Part shown: positions 1 to 11,722 of the stretch, one piece after another
How the letters are laid out: each line of letters opens with the position of its first letter
Position numbering within the stretch: the first letter of the stretch is position 1
DNA from: Chrysaora quinquecirrha
Lineage: Eukaryota > Cnidaria > Scyphozoa > Semaeostomeae > Pelagiidae
Length of the DNA: 64,000 bases
Direction of reading: 5' to 3'
NCBI GenBank assembly: GCA_014526335.1
Contig: JACTAT010000026.1
Location: 1,931,565-1,995,564, forward strand
Notes under the pieces: model-generated
Databases searched by the model: none
What the model was told of the DNA's origin: nothing
What the model saw: the letters and a program-made list of their open reading frames with translations, nothing else
Made by a program: the position numbers and the translations under genes

Positions 1-333
1 ATACCAAATCCACAAGGTCATTTTGCAATTAAAATGAATTTTCAATTAAGAATTAGGTATTCCTCCCGGAATTAACTGCCAACATGCTCCATTTAGAATG
101 TCAAAATTGTGCAAAAAGGTTTTCTAAGTGAATTGATTGGCAGGGACCTTTGGATGCAGTTGAAAACTGAATTAAATTCAACTTTCAAACAGGCATGCAG
201 CTGAGTGTTTAGACGCATGCATTGTTTGCCATTTTTGTTATAATTCCTTGATCAAAATTTTGCCTTTACCTGCCACTAACCTGAAATAATTATTGCTTCC
301 TAAATTAATGTTTTCTTATTTGTCCTCTTTTAG

Positions 334-3300
334 TATCTCTTTAAGAAACCAAATGCTGTCATGTTTAAGAGGTATATAATTATAAATTTAAATCACTTAT
401 TTCCCTGGTAAATTATTTTATTATGAAAGTCATCATTTCCTCTACGAGAACTTCATTTTTTAGGAAAAACATAATGCGACCATTTGATGACCATAACTCA
501 CTGGTAACAATTTTTGATAATTTTCATAAATTATAACATGAATTTTCATCAACCCTATAGAAAGCCTTATAGAAAACCTTATAGAAAATAGACAATTGAA
601 TTTTCATCAACATGAATTTTCATCAACCCTATAGAAAGCCTTATAGAAAACCTTATAGAAAATAGACAATTGAATTTTCATCAACCCTATAGAAAGCCTT
701 ATAGAAAACCTTATAGAAAATAGACAATTGAATTTTCATCAACATGAATTTTCATCAATCCTATAGAAAGCCTTATAGAAAACCTTATAGAAAATAGATA
801 ATTGAATTTTCATCAACATGAATTTTCATCAACCCTATAGAAAGCATTATAGAAAACCTTCTCTAAAAATTTTTGCTTATTAACATTTCCAGCCTTTCAC
901 TTCAACCTTTCTTCTTTTTAGGAATTTTTCTCACAAAGAAATGATGCATCACTGTTCGTTTTTGGTTCTCACTCTAAAAAAAGACCAAATAACCTCGTTT
1001 TTGGTAGGTTTGAAATTTACAGTTGTTTAATTTCATGTGAATTCTTTAAAAAAGCCTTATCGAGGGGCAGGTACCCTTGAGAGGGGACAAAACTTCTGGG
1101 TAAGGCCCCGTTTACATAAGACTGGTTCACTTTTGATCCATCTCAAAAGTGATACGAATCAGTTGCGTTTACACGGAGCCGCACTGTGTTACTGACCCGG
1201 GGAGGTCCTTAGAATAATTTGGGTACGGGTATGTGCCGCCCATATGGGTGGGTTTTGGCCCTTAAATTCTCTAAACATGGGTATGATGTTTGCCAAAACT
1301 CCATAAAAAGAGGGTGGGAAATTGAAGAAAACTTGAAAATTGAACTTAAATTCTATTAGAAAAGTGATAAAACCGCGCTGGTTACTGATAGGCTTTTCGT
1401 TTACATGAGTGCGTATTCCCGTGAAATAGAGGCCTAACTAAGGAAGTGAGGCTGAAATTTGAGAAAATTGTGGACGTAAGCGCATTGCGCATAAAAGTTT
1501 TGAAAAACGGATCATAAGTAAGTCAGATTGGCAGTTTAAACGAGACTGGATCACTTTGAAAACGTCTCGCTAGAAGGATCAAATTGATCTTGCTATCCGT
1601 ATTAATTTTGATAGGGATTGCTTGGTCTCGTGTTAACGGGAAGCATATCCGTATCAATTTTGTTTCGGATTCAAATTGATCTGCCCTTGTGTAAACTTCT
1701 CACCTAAGAAACCCTTCTGCCTCTCGATAGAACGGCCTTGGTAAAAGTGCCCTTCTGTTGGAAAATCTCAAAGGTAATGATGTTTGCTTCCATGAAAACA
1801 TTATTGTAATTTTTTCTTTACCTTTCGTTTTAGGCCGTTTCTATGATGGACAGCTATTGGATATGGTTGAGTTTCAAATTGAGAAGTTTGTTTCAGCGAC
1901 AGACATAAAGGTATCGATTGATCTAAGTGTGTCCAAAAATTTTTCCGGTATTTCTCACAATTTGAAAGCGAGGCAAACTCAGATGACCAATTTATCAGCG
2001 TACAGATACATAGGCTTTACTAGCTGTTTAGAATTCATATGACTCTCATTTTGTTCATTATTAAGTAATTTAATTTTTTTTTCGTCAAACAGAATGAAAA
2101 ATGTCCAGTTGGTACAAAGCCGTGTCTTCTGTTCAGTGGAGAAATATTCGATTCTGAAGCCGAATATAAAAGAATAAAGAATTACTTCATAGGTAATTTA
2201 ATTTTTCGTGATCTCATTACTTTAACTTAAAATCTTAAATCACAATACACTAACCCCGCACAAAAACAGGAGACATTTGGAGGACGTCTTTCAACACATA
2301 TTGCCCATATGGTCCACTGGGCCCTCTTTCAGGCCGAGCTGAATTTAGCGAAGGTCACCTTTGCTTCGGTACTTAGAAACCTGAGAAGTAAGTAGATTGC
2401 GGTCTGCGTCGGGGACAGATCAGACCCGAGGGCTTCTGGTATAGTGTAGGCAGAAACACCGCGGCGCAAGGCAACAAAAGACAACTACTGTACGTTTTTA
2501 AGAATTTCAAGTTGCTAATATTTCGCCTTGCCAAGCAAGGCTTCCTCACACTCAATAAGCCTTGCTTGGCAAGTCGAAATATTAGTAACTTAAAAACGTT
2601 CAGTAGTTGTCTTTTGTTGCTTTGCGCCGCGGTGTTTCTGCCTGCACTATATGTATTCAACTCTTCGCCGCAAGAAGCTCTCTAGCTGAAAGCAAGCAGT
2701 AAGCTAAGTGATTTTTTCTTTTTTCTGTTATTGTGGCTTCTGGTAGTTACAAGCTATTCGTAGATAGACTTATTACATTTGTCCCACTTTTAAGAAACAG
2801 CCACAACAACCCCTAACAGCAACAACAGCCTAATTGCTGTTTCCTTGGGTGGAGGTTATTGGAAGGAATTTTTTGCTGGGGAGTGTAGACTACGACAAAT
2901 GTAATAAGTCTATTTCGTAGAAGGCTTGTAGAAGAGAGACTGAAGGTGTGCGGCTCACAAAGAGGATGGGATCTGTGCCTCGTGTAAACGGAAGGCCTAC
3001 CCTATCCGTACCAAAAACTACAACTTCTGGATCTGACCCACTTTAGATCTGATCCACTTTCGCACGTTTAAACGTAGCCTCAGACTAGTGACAGAGTTAT
3101 TAGAACTGATTTCAATGTAATGATCGAAGTTGAATATCAAGAAATTATTCCCTGTATTTGTTTCTTATGCTTGTAGATTTCTGGCGTGGGCCTGTGGTGG
3201 AGCATATTCGTTTGCAAGGATTGGAACACGCGATACAATTCACTGCAGTTGATGGAAAGATCTACATCAGAAGCTATCGGTAATACTCTACATCAAAAAT

Positions 3301-6300
3301 CATCTTTGAGCAGTACCAAAAGTCTGGTTCTGTCTAGACAAAAAGAGTTCGTTTCTCTCTTGGGCTTCTCAGTTAATCTTATTGGTCTTTCCGCTGTATT
3401 CCGCAAGCAGATTTGTGTTTAAAACACAAAACCAATCTAGCGTCGCTTTTCTATTGGTGTATTTCGACCCGCATATGAATATAAATTTCGTTTTGGTTTT
3501 GGTCTGTTTCTGACGTTTATACTTTGAGGACTTTCAGACAAACAAAGCTTTTTCAAGAACGTCCAAAAAGCAACTTTGATATTTTACACTACTCAAAGAC
3601 TAAGCACCGTATAGTATATAAACAAGGTCCAAAGTTGAGGAGGCGTTTACTGTTCCACCTGTCCGCACCAGTGCTGAAGGTTCGTTTCTGTCTGATTTGT
3701 TTTTGCAAAATTTTGATGTCTTACTTTTTGACTCATTTTATCACCAGAGTATCATTGAAGAAGTCAGGCAGCAAGCTACCTCGGGTTGAAGTTACAGAAA
3801 TTGGACCCTCTTTTGACTTGATTTTGCGTAGAACGAGGCTGGCTCCTGATGATCTATATAAAGAGGCTTGCAGACAACCAAAGGCTGCCAAGGTATGATT
3901 ATGATTATGACCATGGTGATCTTAATTGTTATCACTATGATTATGATTGTGATTATGATTATGATCATGATTATGATTATGGTTATGATTTTGATTATTG
4001 TGATAACTATGATCATGATTATGTTATTGTTATGATTATGATCATCGTTATGACTGTGATCATGATTATGTTATGGTTATGATTATGATTTTGTTTATGA
4101 TTATGATTATTATTGTGATTATGTTTATTATTTGACTATGATTACTTTATGATTATGATTATTATTTTCATTATCATTTTGATTATGATTACTTTATGAT
4201 TATATTTTGATAATGATTTTCATTATGATTATGATTTTGATGGTGATGCTGATTGCGGTTGATCACTATTCTGATTGCAGAACGATTAAGATTATGATTT
4301 TGATTATGATTTATATTTTGGTTTTGTTTATTATTTTGTTTATTATTTTGATTTTGATTTGATATTGATGATGATTTTTATTATGGTTACTTTATGATTT
4401 TGATTATGATTGTGATTATATTTATATTTTTATTATTTTGATTATGATTTGATTATGATTTGATGGTGGTGGTTGTGATTATGGTTTTGGTTGTCGTTAT
4501 GAGTATGATTGAGATCATGATTATGATTTTGGTTATGATTATTAGGTTTATAACACGAGTTGCTAGTTTTTTATTTTATCTTAGGCCCTGGCCAAACGAT
4601 CAAACATTTGTTGTCAAACATTTGAAATTTGCTGTTCAAGCAGAATGGTCATCGTTTGGCGACGTCGCTAAACATTGCTCGCCTAAATTTTTTGCTTGCT
4701 TTTGGCAACTTTTCAAAAACATTGCGCAATAATTCTAGCTTATTCCTGCTTGTCAAGCAATGTTTTTGACGTTGCAAAACGTTCAAATATTGCTTGATAA
4801 GCAATTAGATATTGACGAACGATGTTTGGCGAGGGCCTACCTATCCAATGAATAAGGGTAACTGGTATCTAAAAATCGTATAATACACCTCCATGGAGAC
4901 TATGACGTACAGAGTTGTAGCTAAACTAGGAGACATGTCATGCGTGTCATTGTATTCGGCCTGTCTCCCGGGGTGAATTTAGCCAGGCCTTAAAGAAACG
5001 GTTACAATAACCTTGAGTTTTAATAACAACAGCAACAACAAAACTGCAACAACAACAGTATTCTATTGTACTTGATTCAAACCATGACTTTAACGCACCA
5101 AGGAGCTCAGTTCAATAGCAACGACTACGGAACATGACACAAGTCTACTTCATGTTTACTGTATGGAACGGGCATCTTGTTCAATTAACATTCCATTAAG
5201 TCTCTCTTGTATTCCTTTAGAATCCTCTTCTTTGTCTTGCTGTATACACCGCGCTTTGTTACATCAATAGATTTAATCCTCACCCAAAATCTTGCTCAAA
5301 ATTAATAGATTTGTCTTGTGACCAATTTAACTTCAAAAGTTTCAGATCCGTAATCAGGAAATCCATTTTAATACTCTTAAGATTCGTCTGTTTCTATTTA
5401 GCTATTTTTGATTGACAAAACCCTGTTGTCTAAACATAATGCGACCCTAAATTTTTTGTTCCACGTATTTCCTCTGAAAACAAATAACCCTGGCCAAACG
5501 TTCAAACATTGTTAGTCAAACATCTGAAATCTGCTTGCCCAACAAATGTTTGATCGTTTGGCCAAACCGCAAAACATTGCTCACCGAACGTTTTAATAGG
5601 GCACTTGGCTTGAGGATCAAAGCATTGTTTGTCAAACATTTGAAATTTGCTTATCAAGGAATGTTTGATTTTTGCCACGTCACAAAACAATGTTTGGCAA
5701 GCAGAATTTGCCGAGTAATGTTCTATGACGAAGTGCCAAAACATTTTTGCTTGACGCAAGCAAAAATGTGTAACAACAATGGCCTTACGTAAAGTAACGT
5801 AACGTAAAGTGGCCAAACGGTAAAACATCTTGTTTGAAATGTAATTTTCAAATGTTTGACCAACAATGTTGGATTATTTGCCCAGGGCCTGTGGCCAACG
5901 TTCCTCCAGCACAGTTTTTTCCGGTGATTTTCCTTCGAAATGGTCCTATCATTTCCTGGGTTATGAGCAATCAAATTGAGAGGGGATAAAAGTGCTGAAT
6001 GTGGAGAAAAAAGCGGGAGGAAGGAAAAGGGGGTAAGGAGGGGAGGGGCGAGTAGGGCACAAAATTTCATCCAACTGGGGCTATAGCTACTTCCGACGGA
6101 GGGGCTATAAGCCCACTGCTCCTCTTCTGGCACCATAACTGGTATCAATCACCTACACTAATACTACCTAAAACTCTTCTATTTCCACCTTTCAGGTGCG
6201 GAAGACCAAAAATATCGACCACGATGTATTTGGAACGAAAACTGGACGAATCCACATGCAGACGCAGGACTTAGATAAACTACAAACGAGAAAATCGAAA

Positions 6301-6375
6301 GCTCTGAAACGAGCTTCATCAGACACAAGGAAAGACTCAAATAAAACAAAGAAAAGAAAGCAAATAAACACGTAG
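334..6375 (+). CDS. RPF2: Ribosome production factor 2 homologue (Brix domain), 5'-partial
   Basis: Known role: RPF2 works with RRS1 in the nucleolus to load the 5S RNP (5S rRNA, RPL5, RPL11) onto pre-60S particles. Eight exons are visible: 334-371, 464-503, 922-1003, 1834-1910, 2093-2192, 3177-3279, 3748-3892 and 6196-6375. All have AG/GT borders, phases match at every junction, and together they give 254 residues plus TAG. Diagnostic stretches are YLFKKPNAVMFK, FGSHSKKRPNNLV, DFWRGPVVEHIRL, FTAVDGKIYIRSYR, EIGPSFDLILRRTRLAPDDL and the C-terminal FGTKTGRIHMQTQDL, all colinear with animal RPF2. The tail is lysine-rich (KKRKQINT), as expected for a nucleolar protein. About the first 45-50 residues of the family are missing because their exons lie upstream of base 1. 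Intron 7 (3893-6195) carries a hexanucleotide array and several MITEs. No frameshift was found. Confidence 0.93.
541..861. repeat. Tandem repeat in RPF2 intron 2
   Basis: About five imperfect copies of a roughly 60-75 bp unit built from TTTTCATCAACCCTATAG, AAAGCCTTATAGAAAACC and TTATAGAAAATAGACAATTG. Unit length alternates because ATTTTCATCAACATG is present in some copies only. It lies entirely between exons 464-503 and 922-1003. Confidence 0.9.
1190..1380 (+). repeat. Dispersed repeat with GGGTACGGGTATGTGCCGCC core
   Basis: The core at about 1223 recurs at 60893 (TTTGGGTACGGGTATGTGCC). The downstream part (CCTTAAATTCTCTAAACATG, then GGTGGGAAATTGAAGAAAAC) recurs at about 22185-22260. Three fragments of one dispersed family, non-coding. 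Confidence 0.6.
2440..2651. mobile_element. Near-perfect hairpin MITE, about 210 bp
   Basis: The left arm TATAGTGTAGGCAGAAACAC and the right arm ending GTGTTTCTGCCTGCACTATA are inverted copies. Complementarity continues inward through CGCGGCGCAA, AACAAAAGACAACTACTG and the GCCTTGCCAAGCAAGGC region to the centre near 2545. The element is almost one uninterrupted palindrome inside RPF2 intron 5. No coding capacity. Confidence 0.88.
2765..2912. mobile_element. MITE with TAGACTTATTAC termini, copy 1
   Basis: Begins TAGACTTATTACATTTG and ends CAAATGTAATAAGTCTA. The middle has AAC/ACA-rich runs flanked by inverted GAAACAGC and GCTGTTTCC. Same family as the elements at 18264, 23064 and 46620. Confidence 0.85.
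3340..3620 (+). repeat. Dispersed non-coding repeat (GGTCTTTCCGCTGTATTCCG family), copy 1
   Basis: Contains TCTTTCCGCTGTATTCCGC, TTTCGACCCGCATATGAATA and GGTCTGTTTCTGACGTTTAT. The same order of words appears at 38335-38650, partly at 39590-39740, and in inverse orientation at 33740-33960. The small reading frames crossing it are incidental. Confidence 0.7.
3893..4550. repeat. (ATGATT)n hexanucleotide-type microsatellite
   Basis: About 650 bp of degenerate GATTAT/GATTTT/GTTATG repeats starting right after the donor of RPF2 exon 7 (3892). It creates open frames rich in Asp/Tyr or Met/Ile that are not genes. Confidence 0.95.
4584..4837. mobile_element. MITE family 1 (GGCCCTGGCCAAAC ends), copy in RPF2 intron 7
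   Basis: Starts GGCCCTGGCCAAACGATCAA after TTA and ends in GTTTGGCGAGGGCC. The inside repeats AAACATTG / CAATGTTT words in inverted orientation. Non-coding, PIF/Harbinger-like by analogy with the copies that keep a TTA or TAA duplication (23500, 34011, 38760). Confidence 0.88.
4918..4990. mobile_element. Short MITE family 2 remnant
   Basis: GTAGCTAAACTAGGAGACAT at the left and GAATTTAGCCAGGCCT at the right are the two ends of the family seen in full at 20308-20589; the centre is deleted. Confidence 0.75.
5486..5890. mobile_element. MITE family 1, two overlapping or nested copies
   Basis: Starts at AACCCTGGCCAAACGTTCAA and finishes with GATTATTTGCCCAGGGCC. Internal AAACATTGTT/CAATGTTTG words and an extra end-like segment near 5540-5600 suggest one copy inside another. 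Small open frames here on both strands are by-products of the palindromic layout. Confidence 0.8.
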
Positions 6376-8254
6376 ATGTGCCTTAGTTAGGGGTAAGAAC
6401 TTATATCAATATCATATCGTTTTTTAATGGAAAATCTTGCCGATTTCCTTCCTCTATTGGATTAGAAAGGAGAGCAGATGATTGTAGTCACGCACTTTCT
6501 TGAATTATATCACGAAATGCTTACAGCCCAACAACGGAATTTTGGTTTGAGTGCCAGTCCCTATGGGCACAAGGGCCGCTAACGAGGGTTATTCCCTCCT
6601 CGAAGAGGGGTAGGAGATTCCCGTTGAAAGAAAAAGATTTAAATCCCAGCAAAGGGTGCACGAGATTGCAAGGAGTGAATTGCCCCTCGCTCCCTGATGT
6701 ACTGTACAGTAAGCTGATAGGTCTATGCCCCCTTCCCCATATGCATGGGTTTTTCTTTCGTTTAAGATGCATTATAACTTCGTTCTTAAAGCTGAAATAA
6801 GTAGCGGGCTTAAAGCAAATTCAAGGTGGGTGGGTGTTTAAAACCTCGAGGGTATACTGGTCAGAGCTGTAACGTTGGGGGTACACTAACCCCCCCCCCC
6901 ACCTTGTGTCCATCTTTCATGAGTTTTTGGCTTTGCGCGCATTTCTTCACAATTGGAAATTATGGTGTAGCCACTACCCAGAGATTCAACATTGAAGGGA
7001 TGAAATGGCGTGGTGAAAGAAAACATTGCTTGTTCCATCATATCGTTCCTTTCCGTTCTTGTGTTAAAATGGCCCAATTTTTGGCTGTGGTGCTGGCGCA
7101 TCTGTTCCGGAAAGTTCTTTCCTGCAATATCGATCGTTGACCCCATTTGACTGACCGTTGACATTGATCCTTGACCTTGTGATAGAGAAGCCTCCAATAC
7201 GCAATAAATGAGAAAAATAACAAAAGGGACAGTGAAGCGAGCTATGCAATGTTTTTTAATTCCAAAAAATGCATTCGTTTGAAAATTGAAACAGTGAACA
7301 GTGAGAGCTTCTTTGTGAAGCTGCCCTGATTGGCTGTGTGCCTGGCAAACCAATTCAAATGAGAAATCAACAACCTTGATTGAATGCCATAAAAAGGCAG
7401 CAGGTAGCTGAATTAACACCACGTGGTCAAACAATCTTGCTGAGAATTTTCATACCACGTGCAAGCTTGCACGAAGGCCTGGAAAGATGTGATTCATGAT
7501 TTAGTTTATGGGCGTTTTCGATCAGAATTGAGAATTGAGATTTGTAGGCCGTGGAGTCAGTGAGGAAGGTTGGTAGTGGTAGTTTGAAGAGAGTTAGTGA
7601 GAAATTACTTTTGGCGATTGGTATTTTGTGATAAATAACTTGGGTTTATACAAATTACAAAGTGAAAAAGAAAAAGAATTGTAGAAAAGAAAAGAAATTA
7701 GCATAAATTAAACAACAATAAATGGCGAATTGGGAGTTGCTCTGATTAGTCATCAAGAAAACTCAACGGGATTTGACTTGGATTATTCATCATCGTGGGA
7801 ACACATCAAATATACATCTCGCAACTGATTTGATGCAGTTGCTGAGGAGGAAGTGAAGCATCGGTCTGCATCGATTGCCACAAACACACCGATCAGGCAT
7901 CGCGAACCATTTAACACCATCGAAAGCAAAGTTAGGTAAGTGCCTCTTGAAGTAGTTAACCCAAATTTGAATAAACATTAGCTGAAAAGCAAAGTTGATC
8001 AATATTTTTATCATTCTTAATTCGCTAGGCTAAAATTTATCGTGGCCTAATTATTTCCTTTTCGAAGTTAATTGAAACCAGGAAATAATTTGCTACCGGG
8101 TATTCCTTGAAGGTCACGAATATCATAGGTCAATTTTGAGGGCCTAAATAAATGCAAAATTTGTTTTGATCGATTTTGAATTGAAGCCAGATTTCGCTGG
8201 TAGGAAAAACAAAAACATTAAATGCCGTAAATTTTCTTTAATGTACTAGTTTAT
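6376..8254. other. Intergenic region after RPF2
   Basis: No exon-like segment with good splice borders and no convincing polyadenylation signal was seen. The frame of about 180 codons on the minus strand near 6886-7434 shows no family motif and crosses a poly-C run. Contents are unassigned AT-rich DNA. Confidence 0.5.
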
Positions 8255-11200
8255 TAGACAGGGAAATTACTGTAACCATCTAGCAAACTGGGTAACCGAA
8301 AATTTTATTGTTGCTATTACTTTACTATGCTATTGCGGATATTTTGGCACTTGGGACATTTTTTGGTAATTACCGGAAGTCACGTGATCGATGACGTATG
8401 TAGTTGCCGGTCAGTAAAAAATCAATGTCGTGATATTTTAAATTTCAGTATACTATATGAAAGAGCGTCGAAAATGGAGCAAAATATTATAAGACATGCC
8501 TTGCGTTTGAGTTACGGATACAATGTTATGGACAGTTCAAAATGTGCTCCTCCGCAGAGGCTAAAATCTGTTTAGCTTTGAAAGTTTATTCTGTAATCTG
8601 TCTGAAGCAAAACTACTGTCTTAAAAACTTTGTTGAGGTATCACAGATGTACAAGAGGGGCGAATCTTTCAGAAAAACTTAGATTCATTGTGATAGTTGT
8701 CAATCTGAACAAGAAGGAAAACTTGCGACTTTGAGTTGATGCGCTTTACTGATGATACTTAGGTAATGCACTGTTCGCCTACCCAATTTCACCGTCTTAC
8801 CATTATTATTGCCATTAAAGGTACACAAATGCTAAAAATCTGTGAGAAAAACTTATATTCATGGTTGTGAGAAGTCAATCAAAAGTTCTTATCCCTTGAG
8901 CAAGCCGAAACTTTGTGAGATTGCATCGACTGTGCGTTTATGTGTTGCCTTTAGATTCTTTTTGTGCTCTATGTCTATCGTTTGTACTGTAGCTATGATT
9001 CTTTATGTACTTTACTTGCGACCATAATCGGCAAACATATTGTATATCATGCGTCTAGAACTTGTAGCTCAATCCTGATTTATATCAAGCGCGGTATAAA
9101 ACAACTAGTTGCGCAAGTCTCCACTGCAGGTGCGCTTCCAGAATCATTTTAAGGTGCAAAATATTTGCTGTTAAATCTTCGAAATTTTCTTGATCGCCAT
9201 TGCGAGATCTTTTGCAAAGAAGAATAGCAGAATGAATGTAAATTGTTAGAAAACGCACTGCTGTCACTAAGTTACGTTCATGGATAATTTTCTTTCGCTG
9301 CTTCATTAGAAGCGTCATTGGCACCTTCTGCTGGTTTCTTTTATTGTGCCTCTTTCCTTGTAGTTCTATTTTCACATTTGCAATTTTCCTTCCATGCCAA
9401 ATGCAACAAAGACATCTTGAAATTGACTAAAGGCCGTGTCCTACTTCCTCAACATGGTAGCTTTTATTACCCAATCGGACTTACAAGAGTTACGAAAATG
9501 TCAGAAGAACTCAGATTCACACGATATCAAACGTTCTTTTTATCCAGCGATAATCTGTTTCTTAGGATAAAACCAACTCAACGTGAAGCAATAGTCAAGA
9601 AATCAGCTCCTAAAAAGCCTTTTTCTATTTTGAAAGAGACTGTCAGTTATCCCATATACTGTTCTTAAAATAGTTTTGGAGCCATTACTTAGGAATTTCT
9701 TCATTTCTTGAGCGAAGCGTTTTCAGCCGAGCCCTTGCCGACATCGGCTACTCTCCATCTAGGCGCAGTGCACCGCTGGTCTAAACTTCTTGGAAGAGCG
9801 CTAAAAGCTGAATCGATTGCGCACCGTTCGATCTCGGCACGGTGTCCGTGTTTTCGAAAATGCTGAAATGGAAAGCAGATATATTTCCAAAATTTCTCAG
9901 CAACAGAATATGAGATACGAATTTCAAAAAGAACGACAATGGATTTGAATTTGTAATACATGTTTCGGCTGATGATTCAGCGCAATTTTGGAATCTCCCA
10001 AATTTGTCGTCCCTGACAGATGAAAGTTTTAAGCTGGCAAAAAGAATGGCAAATGTAGTACGATGACAAACAAATTCATAGCGAAGCAAAGAGACAAGGG
10101 CTGATTAACCTGATTGCTATATGTTCCAAGTAAAAAATGGTCTGGTCTAAGTCCGCTAGAAACCCTACACCATCATTGTAAGTAAAAACGCTTACAAAGC
10201 GAATCGGCAAAGAATCAGTTAGAGTTCATAACAGCAACCTCAGAAAAGCTTAACGGCGCTTAACTTGCTAAACTTAAAAATGGGCTTTTAATGTTTCACC
10301 ATGAAGATAAAAAGTTGTTCGTTAAGTAAAATGTTCTATATTTTAAATGTATAGGAGATGGCGATTGCTGTTCGCCTGTTCAATATACCTTATCTGGTTC
10401 AAAATATGCACAATATATTTCTCCAAAGAGGAACGTCAACGTTGGAATTGGTAGTATCTGCTCCACGATTCGCCCTGCCACGCTACGCTTGGTCCTCACC
10501 CTCGGGTATGTGGTTTTCTGTAGAAGCTTTATTGGGGCGAATTGTTTCCATATATGTCATCATTGAACGGGAAAGTCATCCTGTTTTCCGACTACGCTGT
10601 TTGATCGTCACCAGGTCTCTATTATCAGGGTCCACAGAGATCCATTGGCTTCACCAGATTTAAAAGTTCAAGCACACACATCATTAGCTACCATGTTGAG
10701 GAAGTGGGACACGGCCTTTAGTCAATTTCAGTGATAGCAGTGCGTTTTCTAACAATTCACATTCATTCTGCTATTCTTCTTTGCAAAAGATCTCGCAATG
10801 GCGATCAAGAAAATTTCGAAGATTTAACAGCAAATATTTTGCACCTTAAAATGATTCTGGAAGCGCACCTGCAGTGGAGACTTGCGCAACTGGTTGTTTT
10901 ATACCGCGCTTGATATAAATCAGGATTGAGCTACAAGTTCTAGACGCATGATATACAATATGTTTGCCGATTATGGTCGCAAGTAAAGTACATAAAGAAT
11001 CATAGCTACAGTACAAACGATAGACATAGAGCACAAAAGAATGTCCATAACTTTGTATCCGTAACTCAAACGCAAGGCATGTCTTATAATATTTTGCTCC
11101 ATTTTCGATGCTCTTTCATATGATATACTGAAATTTAAAATATCTCGACATTGATTTTTTACTGACCGGCAACTACATACGTCATCGATCACGTGACTTC

Positions 11201-11321
11201 CGGTAATTACCAAAAAATGTCCCAAGTGCCAAAATATCCGCAATAGTATAGTAAAGTAATAGCAACAATAAAATTTTCGGTTACCCAGTTTGCTAGATGG
11301 TTACAGTAATTTCCCTGTCTA
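8255..11321. mobile_element. Large foldback element with long inverted arms, about 3.07 kb
   Basis: Left end TAGACAGGGAAATTACTGTA and right end TACAGTAATTTCCCTGTCTA are inverted copies. Identity continues for hundreds of bases: GCACTTGGGACATTTTTTGG at 8345 pairs with CCAAAAAATGTCCCAAGTGC near 11211. Arms run to about 9462 on the left and 10687 on the right. The left arm holds about 430 bp (8540-8965) and about 150 bp (9269-9417) that the right arm lacks. The 1.2-kb centre has no recognisable transposase. The same 62-codon frame appears in both arms on opposite strands, which is a consequence of the inversion. Confidence 0.88.
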
Positions 11322-11629
11322 TTTAACAGGCAACGGCTTTTGCCATTTTCTAGCTCGAGTTTTTGGTATTAGTAAAAATGTACGGGTTTTCGGGTTTAAA
11401 CCTCACAAAGGATATCAATGTGTAAAATTCTTAAAACAGTTGTTAAAACTAAAGTCATCCGGGTTTTCGAGTTTGTCCCAATTTTCTTCCGGGTTTTCGG
11501 GTTTTCGGTACCCCCCAAAGCCCCCTCCTGTATTCGTCCTTCCCAAAACCAAGTGAAAATTTTTGTCACATTATTACTTTTTGTTTTTTCATTGGATTAC
11601 AATTGATTATTTGTATCTTTTATTTTCAG

Positions 11630-11722
11630 ACTTTTTGAACTTCTTTTGCAACAGACTAGAGAATCCTCCTTACAATTGTCGCTTCAATTGTCGTTTCTTA
11701 ACCGCGACTTGGCAACAGTAAG
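11630..11722 (+). CDS. Possible isolated exon, unidentified
   Basis: Preceded by TTTTATTTTCAG and followed by GTATGC. One frame is fully open with ordinary composition: it begins LFELLLQQTRESSLQLSLQ and ends LNRDLATV, with leftover bases at both edges (1 nt in, 2 nt out). It is leucine- and glutamine-rich and could be a coiled coil. I do not recognise the family and found no partner exon nearby, so this may be a decayed or chance exon. It sits between the foldback element and the transporter gene. Confidence 0.25.

Noticed and set aside
6886..7434. 182-codon minus-strand open frame
   Set aside because: No recognisable motif, low-complexity Gly end from a poly-C run, no splice context or initiation context that stands out.
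8964..11034. Identical 62-codon frames at 8964-9152 (+) and 10846-11034 (-)
   Set aside because: They lie in the two arms of the foldback element; conservation comes from the arm duplication, not coding selection.
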